Shown in pieces: positions 25,329 to 34,975 of a stretch of DNA of 64,000 nt; position 1 is the first letter of the stretch, and every line of letters begins with the position of its first letter. A program made the position numbers and the translations under genes. The notes beneath the pieces were generated by a model, which was not told the origin of the DNA, did no database searches, and saw nothing but the letters and a program-made list of their open reading frames with translations. The stretch is from Lachnospiraceae bacterium. GTDB taxonomy: Bacteria; Bacillota; Clostridia; Lachnospirales; Lachnospiraceae. The DNA is taken from the NCBI GenBank assembly GCA_910574715.1, contig CAJTCH010000028.1, positions 1 through 64,000 of the forward strand, written 5' to 3'.

Positions 25329-27014
25329 ATGGCAAGATCTGTCGGTATCGGTTTTCAGGACTTTGAACAAATGATTACTACAAATAATTTTTATATTGAT
25401 AAGACCTCATTCATAAAAGAATGGTGGGAATACAACGACGTTGTAACCCTGATTACCCGCCCCAGACGTTTCGGCAAGACTCTGAACCTGGACATGGTGG
25501 AACATTTTTTCTCTGTCAACTATTCCGGGAGAAGTAACCTGTTCCACGATCTGTCTATCTGGCAGGAGGAAAAATATAGGAAACTACAGGGAACCTATCC
25601 CGTAATATCCTTAAGTTTCGCCAATGTAAAGGAAACCTCTTTCCAGAGTACGAAGAAAAGGATCTGCCAGATTATAGAAAAACTGTATAATAAATATGAC
25701 TTTCTTCTGGAATGTGATTGTTTAAACGAAAAAGAAAAGGAAACGTATCAAAAAATATCCGCCGATATGGAGGACTATCTGGCCACGGATTCCCTGAATG
25801 CCTTATCTGATTATCTGATGCGCTATTATGGGAAAAAGGTCATTATCTTATTGGATGAATATGATACTCCTTTGCAGGAAGCATATGTACACGGCTATTG
25901 GGATGATCTGTCTTCTTTTATCCGCAGCCTGTTCAATGCCGCCTTTAAGACTACCTCCTTTCTTGAAAGAGCTATTATGACCGGCATCACCAGAGTCAGC
26001 AAAGAATCTATTTTCTCAGACCTCAATAATCTGGAAGTAGTGACCACAACCTCAGAAAAATATGAAGCTTCTTTTGGATTTACCCAGGAAGAGGTCTGGG
26101 ATGCATTGAAAGAATATGGATTATACGAAAATAGAGAACAGGTACGGACCTGGTATGACGGCTTTACTTTTGGCACAAAAACTGACATATACAATCCCTG
26201 GTCAATCATCAATTATCTGAATAAGAAAAAGTTTTCCGCTTACTGGGCCAATACCAGCAGCAACAGTCTGGTCGGAAAACTAATCCGCGAAGGTAGCGCA
26301 AATACCAAGATAATCATGGAAGATCTTCTGTCCGGGAAAACATTCCATACTGAGATTGATGAACAGATCGCATTCAATCAATTAGATTACGATGAAAACG
26401 CAGTCTGGAGCCTTCTCCTTGCCTGTGGTTACCTGCGGCTGATAAATTGTTGTATGGATGAAGAATGGGGGATCGAGAAATATGAACTGGCCATCACCAA
26501 CAAAGAAGTCCGTCTTACATTCAGACAACTGATCACCGGATGGTTCTCTAAATTTACTCCGGCATACAATGATTTTATCAAAGCTCTCTTAGCTGATGAC
26601 AAAAAGGCCATGAACACATATATGAACCGTGTCGCCTTTACAACTTTCAGCTATTTTGATACAGGGAAACACCCATCCAAAGAATCGGAGCCGGAACGCT
26701 TTTACCACGGATTCATCCTTGGACTGATGGTAGATCTCGCAGAACGATATTCCATCACTTCGAACAGGGAAAGCGGTTTCGGGCGGTACGACGTATTACT
26801 GGAACCTCTTTCGGATGCAGATGACGCAATCATTATGGAATTTAAGGTTCACGATCCTACAGATGAGGATACACTTGCAGATACTCTGCAGAAAGCACTG
26901 GAGCAGATCGAACGGAAGAAATACTCTGCTATACTGGAGGCGAAGGGGTTTACATCAGATCATATTCGAAAATATGGGTTTGCATTCGAAGGGAAGACCA
27001 TTTTGATCGGATGA
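25329..27014 (+). CDS. AAA-ATPase-like protein with C-terminal PD-(D/E)XK domain (DUF1703 type)
   Basis: A complete 561-residue member. FYIDKTSFIKEWW leads to the P-loop RPRRFGKT at about 45-52. Walker B is VIILLDEYDTPLQEAY, followed by the ITGITRVSKESIFSDLNN sensor region. The C-terminal GFGRYDVLLEP (about 495) and AIIMEFKV (about 515) supply the D and ExK of a PD-(D/E)XK nuclease fold. It follows the Rpn-like gene by 35 bases with GTGAGGTG before the ATG. Proteins of this family are numerous in gut clostridia and of unknown function. The complete motifs suggest it is active. Confidence 0.8.
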   Translation: MARSVGIGFQDFEQMITTNNFYIDKTSFIKEWWEYNDVVTLITRPRRFGKTLNLDMVEHFFSVNYSGRSNLFHDLSIWQEEKYRKLQGTYPVISLSFANVKETSFQSTKKRICQIIEKLYNKYDFLLECDCLNEKEKETYQKISADMEDYLATDSLNALSDYLMRYYGKKVIILLDEYDTPLQEAYVHGYWDDLSSFIRSLFNAAFKTTSFLERAIMTGITRVSKESIFSDLNNLEVVTTTSEKYEASFGFTQEEVWDALKEYGLYENREQVRTWYDGFTFGTKTDIYNPWSIINYLNKKKFSAYWANTSSNSLVGKLIREGSANTKIIMEDLLSGKTFHTEIDEQIAFNQLDYDENAVWSLLLACGYLRLINCCMDEEWGIEKYELAITNKEVRLTFRQLITGWFSKFTPAYNDFIKALLADDKKAMNTYMNRVAFTTFSYFDTGKHPSKESEPERFYHGFILGLMVDLAERYSITSNRESGFGRYDVLLEPLSDADDAIIMEFKVHDPTDEDTLADTLQKALEQIERKKYSAILEAKGFTSDHIRKYGFAFEGKTILIG

Positions 27015-27024
27015 GAAACTGACT

Positions 27025-28206
27025 TCATTCTTTCTGTATTTTAATTGTAATAACCGTCCCCTTGCCAGGCTGGCTTTTTATATTGAAAGAAACTCTTTTC
27101 TTAAAAGACATATGGAATCTGTGATAACAGTTATAGAGTCCCACGTGCTGTGCTTCCGGAGGCTCAGAGCCTTTCATATCCGCACAAAGCTTCGCAAGGC
27201 GTTTGGACGGAATCCCAATTCCGTTATCCTTGATCCTGATATAGACATACTCTTCCAACGACAAACACTGCAGTATCAGCTTCCCTCCGCACGGCCTGCC
27301 GAGAATGCCGTGCTCGATCGCGTTTTCCACCAACGGCTGTATTGAGAAAAAGGGAATAAACATACCTTCAAGCTCTTTCGCACAGTGAATAGTATAGTCT
27401 ATCCTGCTGCCAAATCTTATTTTCTGGATAGCCAGATAGCTTTCAATATAATCCAACTCCTGGCGAACCGTCACATAGCTTTTGATATTTGCCAGGCTGT
27501 AGCGCATCATACGCGCAAAGGAATCGAGCATTTCCTTCGCAGTATCATATTCCTCCAGCGACATAAGACGCGAGATAGAATTGATAACATTAAAAATAAA
27601 ATGCGGCGTCACCTGCTTCTGCAGCGCGTCGAGCTGCGCTAATTTCAACTGCTTTTCCAGACGGCTGCGGCGAATCTCCATATCAAGCAGTTCTTCAGAT
27701 CTCTTGGCCAACTGCTTTTGAACCTGGGCATAGGCGGCCGTCTGTATAATATAATTGGTAATATTAGACAAGGCCGCTGTTGTTCCGTCGATCTGCTCGG
27801 GTGTTACGACCGGAATCTCTCTGTAGTAGGCAGCAAGCTCCGGATCGTCCAGCCAGTTAATATCTTTCGGAGCCGGATCGCGGGGATAAAGGTTGTCCTC
27901 TGAACACAGCACATTGCCGGCGGTAATCGCTCCGATGCACTCATCTTCATATATCAGCGGTATCTCAATATTGATAAGTCCTGCGTGACAGATATAGATA
28001 CAGGGCTTTTTCGTTTTCAACGCGATAGCAATGGCATTTTTATTCGTGCACGAACAATAAAAAGCGCCTTTTTCCGTCTCGTTTATCTTCGTACAGAACC
28101 GGCAGAAATTGCTCTTTGAACTGACATGATTGCCCTGTGCATCCGTGAAAATAACACCGAATCCTGTTGCCACAGAAAAGGAATCCTGGATCTCATTCTG
28201 GAGCGG
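27025..28206 (-). pseudogene. PocR-domain LytS-type sensor histidine kinase, 5'-shortened
   Basis: The frame has an N-terminal PocR ligand-binding domain (QDSFSVATGFGVIFTD, then the Cys cluster FCRFCTK... FYC), a coiled linker, a His_kinase region with the phospho-acceptor motif QVTPHFIFNVINSI and a HATPase with DNGIGIP. Homology begins upstream of any good start: codons for LQNEIQDSF precede the first candidate GTG at 28173, then the sequence changes abruptly to a permease gene on the other strand. The natural start and promoter appear lost. No response regulator is adjacent. A near-complete product from GTG 28173 could still be made (382 residues). Confidence 0.7.
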
Positions 28207-28664
28207 CGCAGTTAAACCAGCTCCCCAAGGTAATCGGCAAATTGAATCAGAAAGGACAGCCGGTAGTCGCTAATACGCTGGTTCTCGTGTTTACTATCTT
28301 CTTCTGCATATTCAGCGGGGATAACTGGGTCCAGTATATTTATGCCGTTTCCTGTATCGCGGCGGGCCTGGTGTATTTCATGTGCTGTCTGGATGCCATG
28401 GCGCTTAGAAAGAAGCATCCCGAGTGGGAGCGTCCGTACAAGGTTCCGTGCGGGAATGTGGTCTTTGTACTCGGCATGATCATCTCTCTATGGGTGATCA
28501 TCGGCTCCTGTCTGGAGCTTGCAATCGGCGGTTATGTATCCCTTGTGATCTACTGCATCCTGGGTATGCTGATGTATGCGATAATGGGACAGTACCGCAA
28601 GAAAGATCCTGATGAACACACACTGGTCACATTGACCCCGGAAGATATAGATAAAGGATATTAA
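28205..28664 (+). pseudogene. APC-family amino acid permease, C-terminal fragment
   Basis: The frame reads LPKVIGKLNQKGQPVVANT, then four hydrophobic segments and the family's WERPYKVPCG loop, ending DEHTLVTLTPEDIDKGY. That corresponds to roughly the last third of a 12-helix amino acid/polyamine transporter, so the N-terminal 300 or so residues are missing. The fragment abuts the shortened histidine kinase in a head-to-head arrangement. A hairpin at 28692 follows. No transport function is expected. Confidence 0.85.
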
Positions 28665-28691
28665 CGCTATTCATTTCTCTAATTCTATAAT

Positions 28692-28740
28692 AAGAAATAG
28701 CATCGTACATACCCGCTCAGGGCTGCAGATGCTATTTCTT
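28692..28740 (+). terminator. Stem-loop after the permease fragment
   Basis: Thirteen-base perfect arms (28692-28704 and 28728-28740, AAGAAATAGCATC and its complement) enclose a 23-base loop. Only a weak T-tract follows, so it is a probable rather than certain terminator. It may serve both strands between the permease fragment and the YfhO-like gene. Confidence 0.5.
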
Positions 28741-28789
28741 ACTTCTGCATACATTTATGCTCAATTAACGAGTTTTTGTAATGCCTCAA

Positions 28790-31648
28790 TTAAGACGGAC
28801 AATTCTTCAAAAACAACAGCATTGAATCTCTAATCTTTTTTAAGAACTTCTCGTAGATCTTCAGAATGTAAACTATAAATAATAAACACCCTGCCAAAGA
28901 GATCATCTTCCCCAATCTCACCCCCGGCGCATGATAAAGTATCTCAACATCGTGCTCGCCTGGCTCGATCCGGCACCCAAGAAAAGCCGTGTTCACCTCT
29001 TCTTCTTCCGCCGCCTGACCGTCTATCAGAATCTCAAAATGCTCATCATACGGGATCGTTGTGATAAGATACCCCCGCCGCTTCACATCTATAGTCCCTA
29101 CAATACAATTTCCCTTCGTTCTCTCCTTATCTACCCAAAGTTCCGACTGATACAGCTCAATGCTTTCCTCTTTATCGGGAAGTATTCCCAGATATGCCTT
29201 TGCATCCGATATCTGATACCGTCCCTCTCCAAGTATCACTTCCACGGACTTCTGCCCGTCTCTTAGCGAAACGGCATAGGTAAATTCCGTATTGCCGTTA
29301 TAATAGAAATGATTTACCGACGTCAGCTTATTCCGTATCCCTTCCACCCAGACCGCAACATCCTTCGACGGTCTTAAGTTCTTTACCCGGAACTTTAAGA
29401 ATAAGACCTCCGCTTCCCGCTCCTTTGCCTGCGGATCCGGCAGATCAAGATATATCGTCTCCTTCTCTTCCGAGTCCGTCTCCTTTGGCAAATGTATCTC
29501 TATCTCCTTCACAGCAGTATTTTCAGCCGCGGCATTCTCCTTCGCGTCATTTACAATGGTTCCGTCCGGGGAAATGTCCTTCACCGCCGCATAACGAAGC
29601 AGCGCCAATTGATTGCAGGGAAATTCCAGTCCTCTGTATAGTTCCTCCGTAATCACCTGATCCGTTGTATAAGCGACCGGCGACACCCGGTCATTTTGAT
29701 ATACTCTCAGACCTGTCTTACCCTCTGTATCCTCATATCCTGATACCTCTTTATATCCTGACACTTCCTCATATCCTGATACCCCTTTATATCCTGACGC
29801 TTCTTCATACCCCGGCACCTCTACATCCGACACCACGTATTTCACTCCCATGAATCTCTGATACACCGGATTATGTACCGCAGACTGCATCAGAAAGTTC
29901 CTGAAAGGCTCTTCGATCTGAAACGTATCCTCCCGGAATTCTCTATACTTCTTATGATAAGAGGATGAATAGATAGAGGAAATATACTGATCCATATTCC
30001 AGATCCGGTTCAGATTCGCCGCATTCTCCTCTTCGCCGCCTAACTGCTCCGTTCGGTAGAATCCCTTCTCTTCTTCCGTTGCCTCTCCGATCAGCTCTCC
30101 GATCCGGGCATCCGTCGCACTCTGGTAAAATTCTCTGCTCACCGCATGGGCTCCCTGCGCATGACACCCATTGCCAAACACGATAAGAAAAGCGATCCCC
30201 ACTGCCATTAAGACAGTAGTGCTCCATTGCCTGATCTTAAGGCCTGACAGCCCATGAGACATAGCCGGAAACAGCCATTTCCGGCAGCATAGGATGACCG
30301 CATAGCATACGAACATTACTGCGCCGTCTAAAAGCAGCAGCTTCCAGTATTTCCCGGCCTCCCCCTGCCGCCGGAACACATAGATCAGCACGGCCGTCAG
30401 CGCATAAGGCAGCAGTTCCGCAACCGGTCCCCGAGATCCCAGATCATTCAGATAACACGCCAGCACATAGCACAGAAGCGGCAGAAACGGGATCATCGCC
30501 TTATCCCGCACATACAGCCCTCCGTTCAGCAGGTACGCGAATACCGGAACCGTAAGCACTGTTATGCACCCCCACGCCAGCACCTTATCACTCAGATTCC
30601 TTCCGAAAAACACATCATTTCGGATTCCCTGCGATACATGGCGCTTCCGGGGCAGGCGGACTATCGTCCGGCAAGGTATGGCAAGCAGGGCCGTAAGGGC
30701 AAGGGCGGTAAGCCCGATCCCGTGCGTTGAATAACAAAATCTGGACGCAGACACCCCCGGTATCAACAGCTCTGCAATACTGAGCCCTGCACTCTCCCCG
30801 CCCCGTCCGGTCAGTGTAAGCGCCGTCGGCACCAGCAAGACAGAACTCATCAGCACCGCCAATATAAACGGAACTGCGAATCTGATCCCCGCCGTCAGGA
30901 ATATTCCAGGAGTAACCTTCTTCCCTTCTTCCTCACATACCGCCAAAAACCTGTGAATTCCATACAGCACCAGTACCAGCATCCCGCCGATGCTGAAATA
31001 AAAGCTGGTCATGATCATAAGACAGACACTGGCCGCGATCCAAATGCCCGATCTTCGCCTGACATTTCCTGCATACCTGCCGCCATGTATCCTGCTGCCA
31101 TGCGTCAATACCAGACCGCCTGTACAAGCTTCTTCACACTCAAAATACCGGTCTGCTCCCCACAATCCTGTGATCAGAAACGGCATATAATTCACAAACA
31201 TAACCTGGCTGTAGGAATGATAGATCATCGGCCCGGACAGCAGGAACATCACCGTCACCCCCGCACGGATCCTCTGCGGGAATCCTCTCCTTCCAAGCCA
31301 CGCATACATCAGAAGCACGGAAGCCAGAAGACTTAAGAACTGAACCGCCATCATATAATCGGACATTTTCACAGACGGAAGCAGATAGGACAGCATCAGA
31401 ATGGGATTGTACAGTCCATAATAGGCAAAGTTATAGATATTCTGACCGCCCCCGATATTAGCCGCGAATTCCGGGAACAGCTCTCCCGTCTCATAGAACT
31501 GCTGCCGGAAATAATCCGGCAGTACGCTGTGCTGGCTGATCCAGTCTACCTTCGAACCGAATACCCCGTAACGGAAGCAGAACAGATAGCAGAACACCGC
31601 GGTCAGGATTCCAAGGAGAAGATATCTTTTACACTGAAGCCGCCTCAT
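28790..31648 (-). CDS. YfhO-like membrane glycosyltransferase
   Basis: A 952-residue protein: about 12-13 transmembrane segments in the first ~500 residues, a large extracytoplasmic domain and one C-terminal membrane helix. KVDWISQHSVLPDYFRQQFYETG in the first loop and the following FPEFAANIGGGQN are typical of the YfhO family (GT-C fold), with an acidic catalytic-type loop. In B. subtilis YfhO works with CsbB to glycosylate lipoteichoic acid outside the membrane. A CsbB-like gene lies directly upstream and overlaps it. ATG 31648 follows AAGGGAG. Residues ~660-690 contain a five-unit repeat, see the repeat entry. Confidence 0.82.
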   Translation of the reverse strand: MRRLQCKRYLLLGILTAVFCYLFCFRYGVFGSKVDWISQHSVLPDYFRQQFYETGELFPEFAANIGGGQNIYNFAYYGLYNPILMLSYLLPSVKMSDYMMAVQFLSLLASVLLMYAWLGRRGFPQRIRAGVTVMFLLSGPMIYHSYSQVMFVNYMPFLITGLWGADRYFECEEACTGGLVLTHGSRIHGGRYAGNVRRRSGIWIAASVCLMIMTSFYFSIGGMLVLVLYGIHRFLAVCEEEGKKVTPGIFLTAGIRFAVPFILAVLMSSVLLVPTALTLTGRGGESAGLSIAELLIPGVSASRFCYSTHGIGLTALALTALLAIPCRTIVRLPRKRHVSQGIRNDVFFGRNLSDKVLAWGCITVLTVPVFAYLLNGGLYVRDKAMIPFLPLLCYVLACYLNDLGSRGPVAELLPYALTAVLIYVFRRQGEAGKYWKLLLLDGAVMFVCYAVILCCRKWLFPAMSHGLSGLKIRQWSTTVLMAVGIAFLIVFGNGCHAQGAHAVSREFYQSATDARIGELIGEATEEEKGFYRTEQLGGEEENAANLNRIWNMDQYISSIYSSSYHKKYREFREDTFQIEEPFRNFLMQSAVHNPVYQRFMGVKYVVSDVEVPGYEEASGYKGVSGYEEVSGYKEVSGYEDTEGKTGLRVYQNDRVSPVAYTTDQVITEELYRGLEFPCNQLALLRYAAVKDISPDGTIVNDAKENAAAENTAVKEIEIHLPKETDSEEKETIYLDLPDPQAKEREAEVLFLKFRVKNLRPSKDVAVWVEGIRNKLTSVNHFYYNGNTEFTYAVSLRDGQKSVEVILGEGRYQISDAKAYLGILPDKEESIELYQSELWVDKERTKGNCIVGTIDVKRRGYLITTIPYDEHFEILIDGQAAEEEEVNTAFLGCRIEPGEHDVEILYHAPGVRLGKMISLAGCLLFIVYILKIYEKFLKKIRDSMLLFLKNCPS
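29731..29820 (-). repeat. Five tandem 18-bp units inside the YfhO-like gene
   Basis: Five consecutive 18-base units (29731, 29749, 29767, 29785, 29803) alternate between two subtypes, giving a 36-base period. They encode repeats of the type SGY(E/K)(E/G)V in the extracellular domain. Copy number could vary by slippage without changing frame. Confidence 0.85.
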
Positions 31649-32594
31649 GCCTGTCTCCCTTCTTCTCTTCACTGGAATCCTTCAGAATGAATATCGGTCT
31701 GTGCTTCGTCTCCAGATATGTCTTGGACAGATATTCCCCCACAATCCCCGTACAGAAGAGCTGGATACCGCTTACCATGAAGATGATGCACACCAGCGAC
31801 GGCCAGCCTGACACCGGATCGCCCCAGATCAGAGTCCTTACGATGATGACCAGTATCATGAGGAATGACAATATACAGAAGCATACTCCCACCACCGACG
31901 CCAGAGACAGCGGCGCTACAGAGAAGCCTGTGATCCCTTCCAGTGAGTAAGCGAACAGCTTCCCAACCGACCACTTCGTCTGCCCGGCGCAGCGTCCCAC
32001 ATTCTGGAATTCAAGCCATTTGGTCCGGAATCCCACCCACTCGAAGATTCCCTTCGAGAAGCGGTTATATTCGCTCATCCCAAGCACCGCATCCACCATC
32101 TTGCGCTTCATCAGACGGTAATCCCTGGCGCCGTTCACGATCTCCGTCTTGGAAATGCGGTTGATAAATTTATAAAAGCTCTCTGACAGGAAAGAACGGA
32201 TCTTGGGCTCTCCTGCCCGTGTAGACCGTCTGGTCGCCACGCTGTCGTAATTCTCTTCCTGTAAGATCCTGTACATCTCCGGCAGCAGTCCCGGCGGATC
32301 CTGCATATCCACGTCCATTGTCGCCACATAGTCTCCCGCCGCATTCTTAAGCCCGGCGTAGATCGCCGCCTCTTTTCCGAAATTCCTGGAGAACGACAGA
32401 TACCGGCACCGCCTGTCCGCCTCATTCATTTCTTTTAATATAGAAAGGGTCCGATCCGACGAACCGTCGTCCACAAAGATCAGTTCGAACTCTTCGCCTG
32501 ACATCTCACCCATCACCCGGCACATTTCCCGATAATATAAGGGCAAAGCCTCCTCCTCGTTAAAACACGGAATTACAACGCTTATTCTGCTCAT
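31629..32594 (-). CDS. CsbB/GtrB-like polyprenyl-phosphate glycosyltransferase
   Basis: A 321-residue GT2 protein. The GT-A domain has RISVVIPCFNEEEALPLYY, FVDDGSSDRTL, FSRNFGKEAAIYAG and MDVDMQDPP (metal site), followed by two C-terminal transmembrane helices (about 230-255 and 265-290). This is the architecture of enzymes that load a sugar onto undecaprenyl phosphate for transfer outside the cell. ATG 32594 is chosen because AGGAGA precedes it. Coupled to the YfhO-like gene by a 20-base overlap. The sugar is unknown; GlcNAc is used by B. subtilis CsbB. Confidence 0.85.
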   Translation of the reverse strand: MSRISVVIPCFNEEEALPLYYREMCRVMGEMSGEEFELIFVDDGSSDRTLSILKEMNEADRRCRYLSFSRNFGKEAAIYAGLKNAAGDYVATMDVDMQDPPGLLPEMYRILQEENYDSVATRRSTRAGEPKIRSFLSESFYKFINRISKTEIVNGARDYRLMKRKMVDAVLGMSEYNRFSKGIFEWVGFRTKWLEFQNVGRCAGQTKWSVGKLFAYSLEGITGFSVAPLSLASVVGVCFCILSFLMILVIIVRTLIWGDPVSGWPSLVCIIFMVSGIQLFCTGIVGEYLSKTYLETKHRPIFILKDSSEEKKGDRHEAASV

Positions 32595-32688
32595 CTTACA
32601 TCTCTCCTTTGTCTCTCCTATAATTCCCCTGGAAGAATCTTCCATATGTTACTATTTTTCCCTTCATTCAGATACTTTACACGGCTTC

Positions 32689-32761
32689 TCTTAAGAAACC
32701 CCAAAAATAAATCTTAAAAATTCTTAAGAACTTCTAAGAATTTTCAAAAAAATGTTATACT
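32689..32761 (+). promoter_or_regulatory. Promoter with TCTTAA-type direct repeats upstream of the two-component operon
   Basis: TCTTAA occurs at 32689, 32712 and 32722, and TCTAAG at 32733. The last three are spaced 10-11 bases, one helical turn. The -10 TATACT (32756-32761) lies 17 bases after the last copy, which occupies the -35 position in place of TTGACA. This layout fits activation by an OmpR-family regulator, plausibly the one encoded next to it. Confidence 0.5.
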
Positions 32762-32855
32762 TAATTTTAGAAAACGGATCTGCAGCACAAGTGTAGAGTC
32801 CGCAGCAGCTACCGAGTGTTACGCTGACAATTCAGATACAGGAGTATTTACACCC

Positions 32856-33590
32856 ATGGAAAAATCACGCATCTTGATCGTAGACGACAACCCGGAGATC
32901 CGGGAGATCATCCATATCTTATTAGAAGGAGAAGGCTTTGAGATCCAAGAGGCCGGCGACGGACAGACCGCCCTTGCCCTGACAGAGGAACTTACCTTCG
33001 ACCTGATCATCCTGGATATTATGATGCCGGGGCTCAACGGCTATCAGACCTGCCTTGAGATCCGCAAATGCAGCAACGCCCCCATCTTATTCTTAAGCGC
33101 GCGCACCAAGGACAGCGATAAGACCCTGGGATTTTCAAGCGGAGGCGACGATTACCTGGCGAAACCATTTTCCTATAATGAGCTGATCAGCCGCGCCAAA
33201 GCGCTGATCCGGCGTTACCAGATCTATCGCGGGAAAGACGATTCCGGCGTTACGGCATCAGATGCAGCAGCACAGCAGAATCCTCCAGGCGAGCCCCTGG
33301 TCTTTCATCATCTTATCATCGATGAGGCTAAGGAAGAGGTAACCTCTAACGGCACGCTCCTTGTACTGACGGACACCGAATACGCCATGCTGCTCCTCTT
33401 AGTGAAGCACCGCCGGCAGATCTTCTCCGCCCAGCATCTCTATGAATCCGTGTGGAATGAACCTTATTACTACGGAGCCAACAACACGGTCATGGTCCAC
33501 ATCCGCAATCTCAGGCTTAAGGTCGAGAAGGACCCGAAGAATCCGACGCTTATTAAGACCATATGGGGAAAGGGGTACCGCTGTGATTAG
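32856..33590 (+). CDS. OmpR/PhoB-family response regulator
   Basis: A 244-residue protein with a receiver domain (acidic pocket DD at 10-11, phospho-acceptor D54 in LIILDIMMPG, K103 in LAKPF) and a C-terminal winged helix ending NTVMVHIRNLRLKVE and IKTIWGKGYRCD. A polar linker with an Ala/Gln stretch joins them. ACAGGAG precedes the ATG. It is co-transcribed with the following kinase, whose GTG start overlaps its end by 8 bases. The operon is divergent from the CsbB/YfhO-like pair, which could be a target. Confidence 0.92.
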   Translation: MEKSRILIVDDNPEIREIIHILLEGEGFEIQEAGDGQTALALTEELTFDLIILDIMMPGLNGYQTCLEIRKCSNAPILFLSARTKDSDKTLGFSSGGDDYLAKPFSYNELISRAKALIRRYQIYRGKDDSGVTASDAAAQQNPPGEPLVFHHLIIDEAKEEVTSNGTLLVLTDTEYAMLLLLVKHRRQIFSAQHLYESVWNEPYYYGANNTVMVHIRNLRLKVEKDPKNPTLIKTIWGKGYRCD

Positions 33591-34932
33591 ACGATTCCGT
33601 AATATGAAGATCCGCACACAGTCCGCAATCGTAATCCTGTGTGCCATTATCGCCGCCTTCGCGTTCTTCGAACTGCTGTGGCTGAACAAATGGAAGTTCT
33701 GCGAAGCTGCCGAAGATCTGGATCTGTTCTACACCCAGATCAGTGACGATAGTTTTAAGGAGACCCTTGCAAAAGAGGCTCTTAACTATAATATCCCTGA
33801 ATCAGAAGACGACGAAGAAGCAGTCGAAGCCCTGCAGCCATTCCTTGATCTTGCCAACGAATATACCTCCATCTATATCTACGGCGAAGAAGACAGCCTG
33901 TACCGCACAGGCAAGTTCGCATCCATTATGGATACCAGAAGCTTCCTCTTCTTTTTCAATATCGGCTACCAGCTTACCGGCGGCCAGGGAGAATATGTGA
34001 TGGACTTCATGCTGGAATTTGCTAATGGAAGCGCACAGGTCATGATATACAACTACGAGCGGACCTTATTTATCTATCCCTTTCTGGTTGTCTGCTTTCT
34101 CCTGTCCGTTTCCCTCTTCCTTGTTATCGTTCTCTTCTTCTTAAACCGCAAGATGAGGCAGATATTGATCCTGAAAGACGAGATCCTTACTATGTCCTCC
34201 GGGGATCTGTCTCATGCGGTACCTGATTTCGGTGAGAATGAGATCGGCATTCTTGCCAGCGAATTGAACCTCTTAAGAGAATCTCTCAGCGACAACATTC
34301 AGAAGGAGCAGGAGAGCCGCAAGGCAAATCAGGATCTGATCACCGCCCTCTCCCACGACCTTCGGACTCCCCTCACCGTCCTGCACGGCTATCTGGAAGT
34401 GCTGAAGTTAAAACGGAATCCCAAGTCGCAGGAAGAGTACCTGGACCGCTGCCTGAAGAAGACGGAGGACATCAAGGAACTGACCGACCGGATGTTTGAG
34501 TACGCATTGGTGGCAGAAGAGACGGAGACCCCCGATATCACCTGGATCTCTACGGATTTTATTCAGCAATGCCTGTCGGAGAACTGCGATTATATCCGGC
34601 TTGCAGGCTTTGCTTACGACCTGCGCCTGCCTGAGACCTCCGGCGTACTGCTAAGTGATAAGACTATGCTTAAGCGGATCTTCAATAACCTGTTCTCCAA
34701 TATCTTAAAATACGGGGATAAGTGTGATAATGTGATTGTAACTGCAGAATTGAAAAAAGAGATGTTCTATATAATAATATCGAATTCTGTCAAAGCCGGG
34801 CGCTCCCACTCTGACAGCAACAATATCGGTATGAAGAATGTCAGGAAGATGATCGAACTGCTGGATGGTCAGATGGATGTAAAACAGGAGGATGAAACCT
34901 TCGTGATCAGGCTTGGTTTCACCCTCCGGTAG
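33583..34932 (+). CDS. sensor histidine kinase
   Basis: A 449-residue membrane kinase. TM1 is at about 15-34 and TM2 at about 160-185, with an acidic extracellular domain of about 125 residues between them. A HAMP-like segment follows, then HisKA with ALSHDLRTPLTVLHGYLEVL. The ATPase domain keeps the N box (FNNLFSNILKYG) but has SNSVKAG where DxGxG is usual and a short lid leading to NIGMKNVRKM, a reduced form common in Firmicutes. GTG 33583 has GGGGAAAGGGG upstream. ATG 33604 is an alternative. The signal is unknown. Confidence 0.88.
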   Translation: MIRRFRNMKIRTQSAIVILCAIIAAFAFFELLWLNKWKFCEAAEDLDLFYTQISDDSFKETLAKEALNYNIPESEDDEEAVEALQPFLDLANEYTSIYIYGEEDSLYRTGKFASIMDTRSFLFFFNIGYQLTGGQGEYVMDFMLEFANGSAQVMIYNYERTLFIYPFLVVCFLLSVSLFLVIVLFFLNRKMRQILILKDEILTMSSGDLSHAVPDFGENEIGILASELNLLRESLSDNIQKEQESRKANQDLITALSHDLRTPLTVLHGYLEVLKLKRNPKSQEEYLDRCLKKTEDIKELTDRMFEYALVAEETETPDITWISTDFIQQCLSENCDYIRLAGFAYDLRLPETSGVLLSDKTMLKRIFNNLFSNILKYGDKCDNVIVTAELKKEMFYIIISNSVKAGRSHSDSNNIGMKNVRKMIELLDGQMDVKQEDETFVIRLGFTLR

Positions 34933-34975
34933 ACATAACTATAACCTTAATAACGGCGCAGATCTGTCCGAACGA

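Noticed and set aside
29731..29820. Possible CRISPR-like array
   Set aside because: Units are contiguous 18-base repeats in frame within a coding gene, with no spacers and no cas genes.
34933..34975. Terminator between the histidine kinase and purC
   Set aside because: The convergent gap is only 43 bases and no stable stem with a T-tract could be found.
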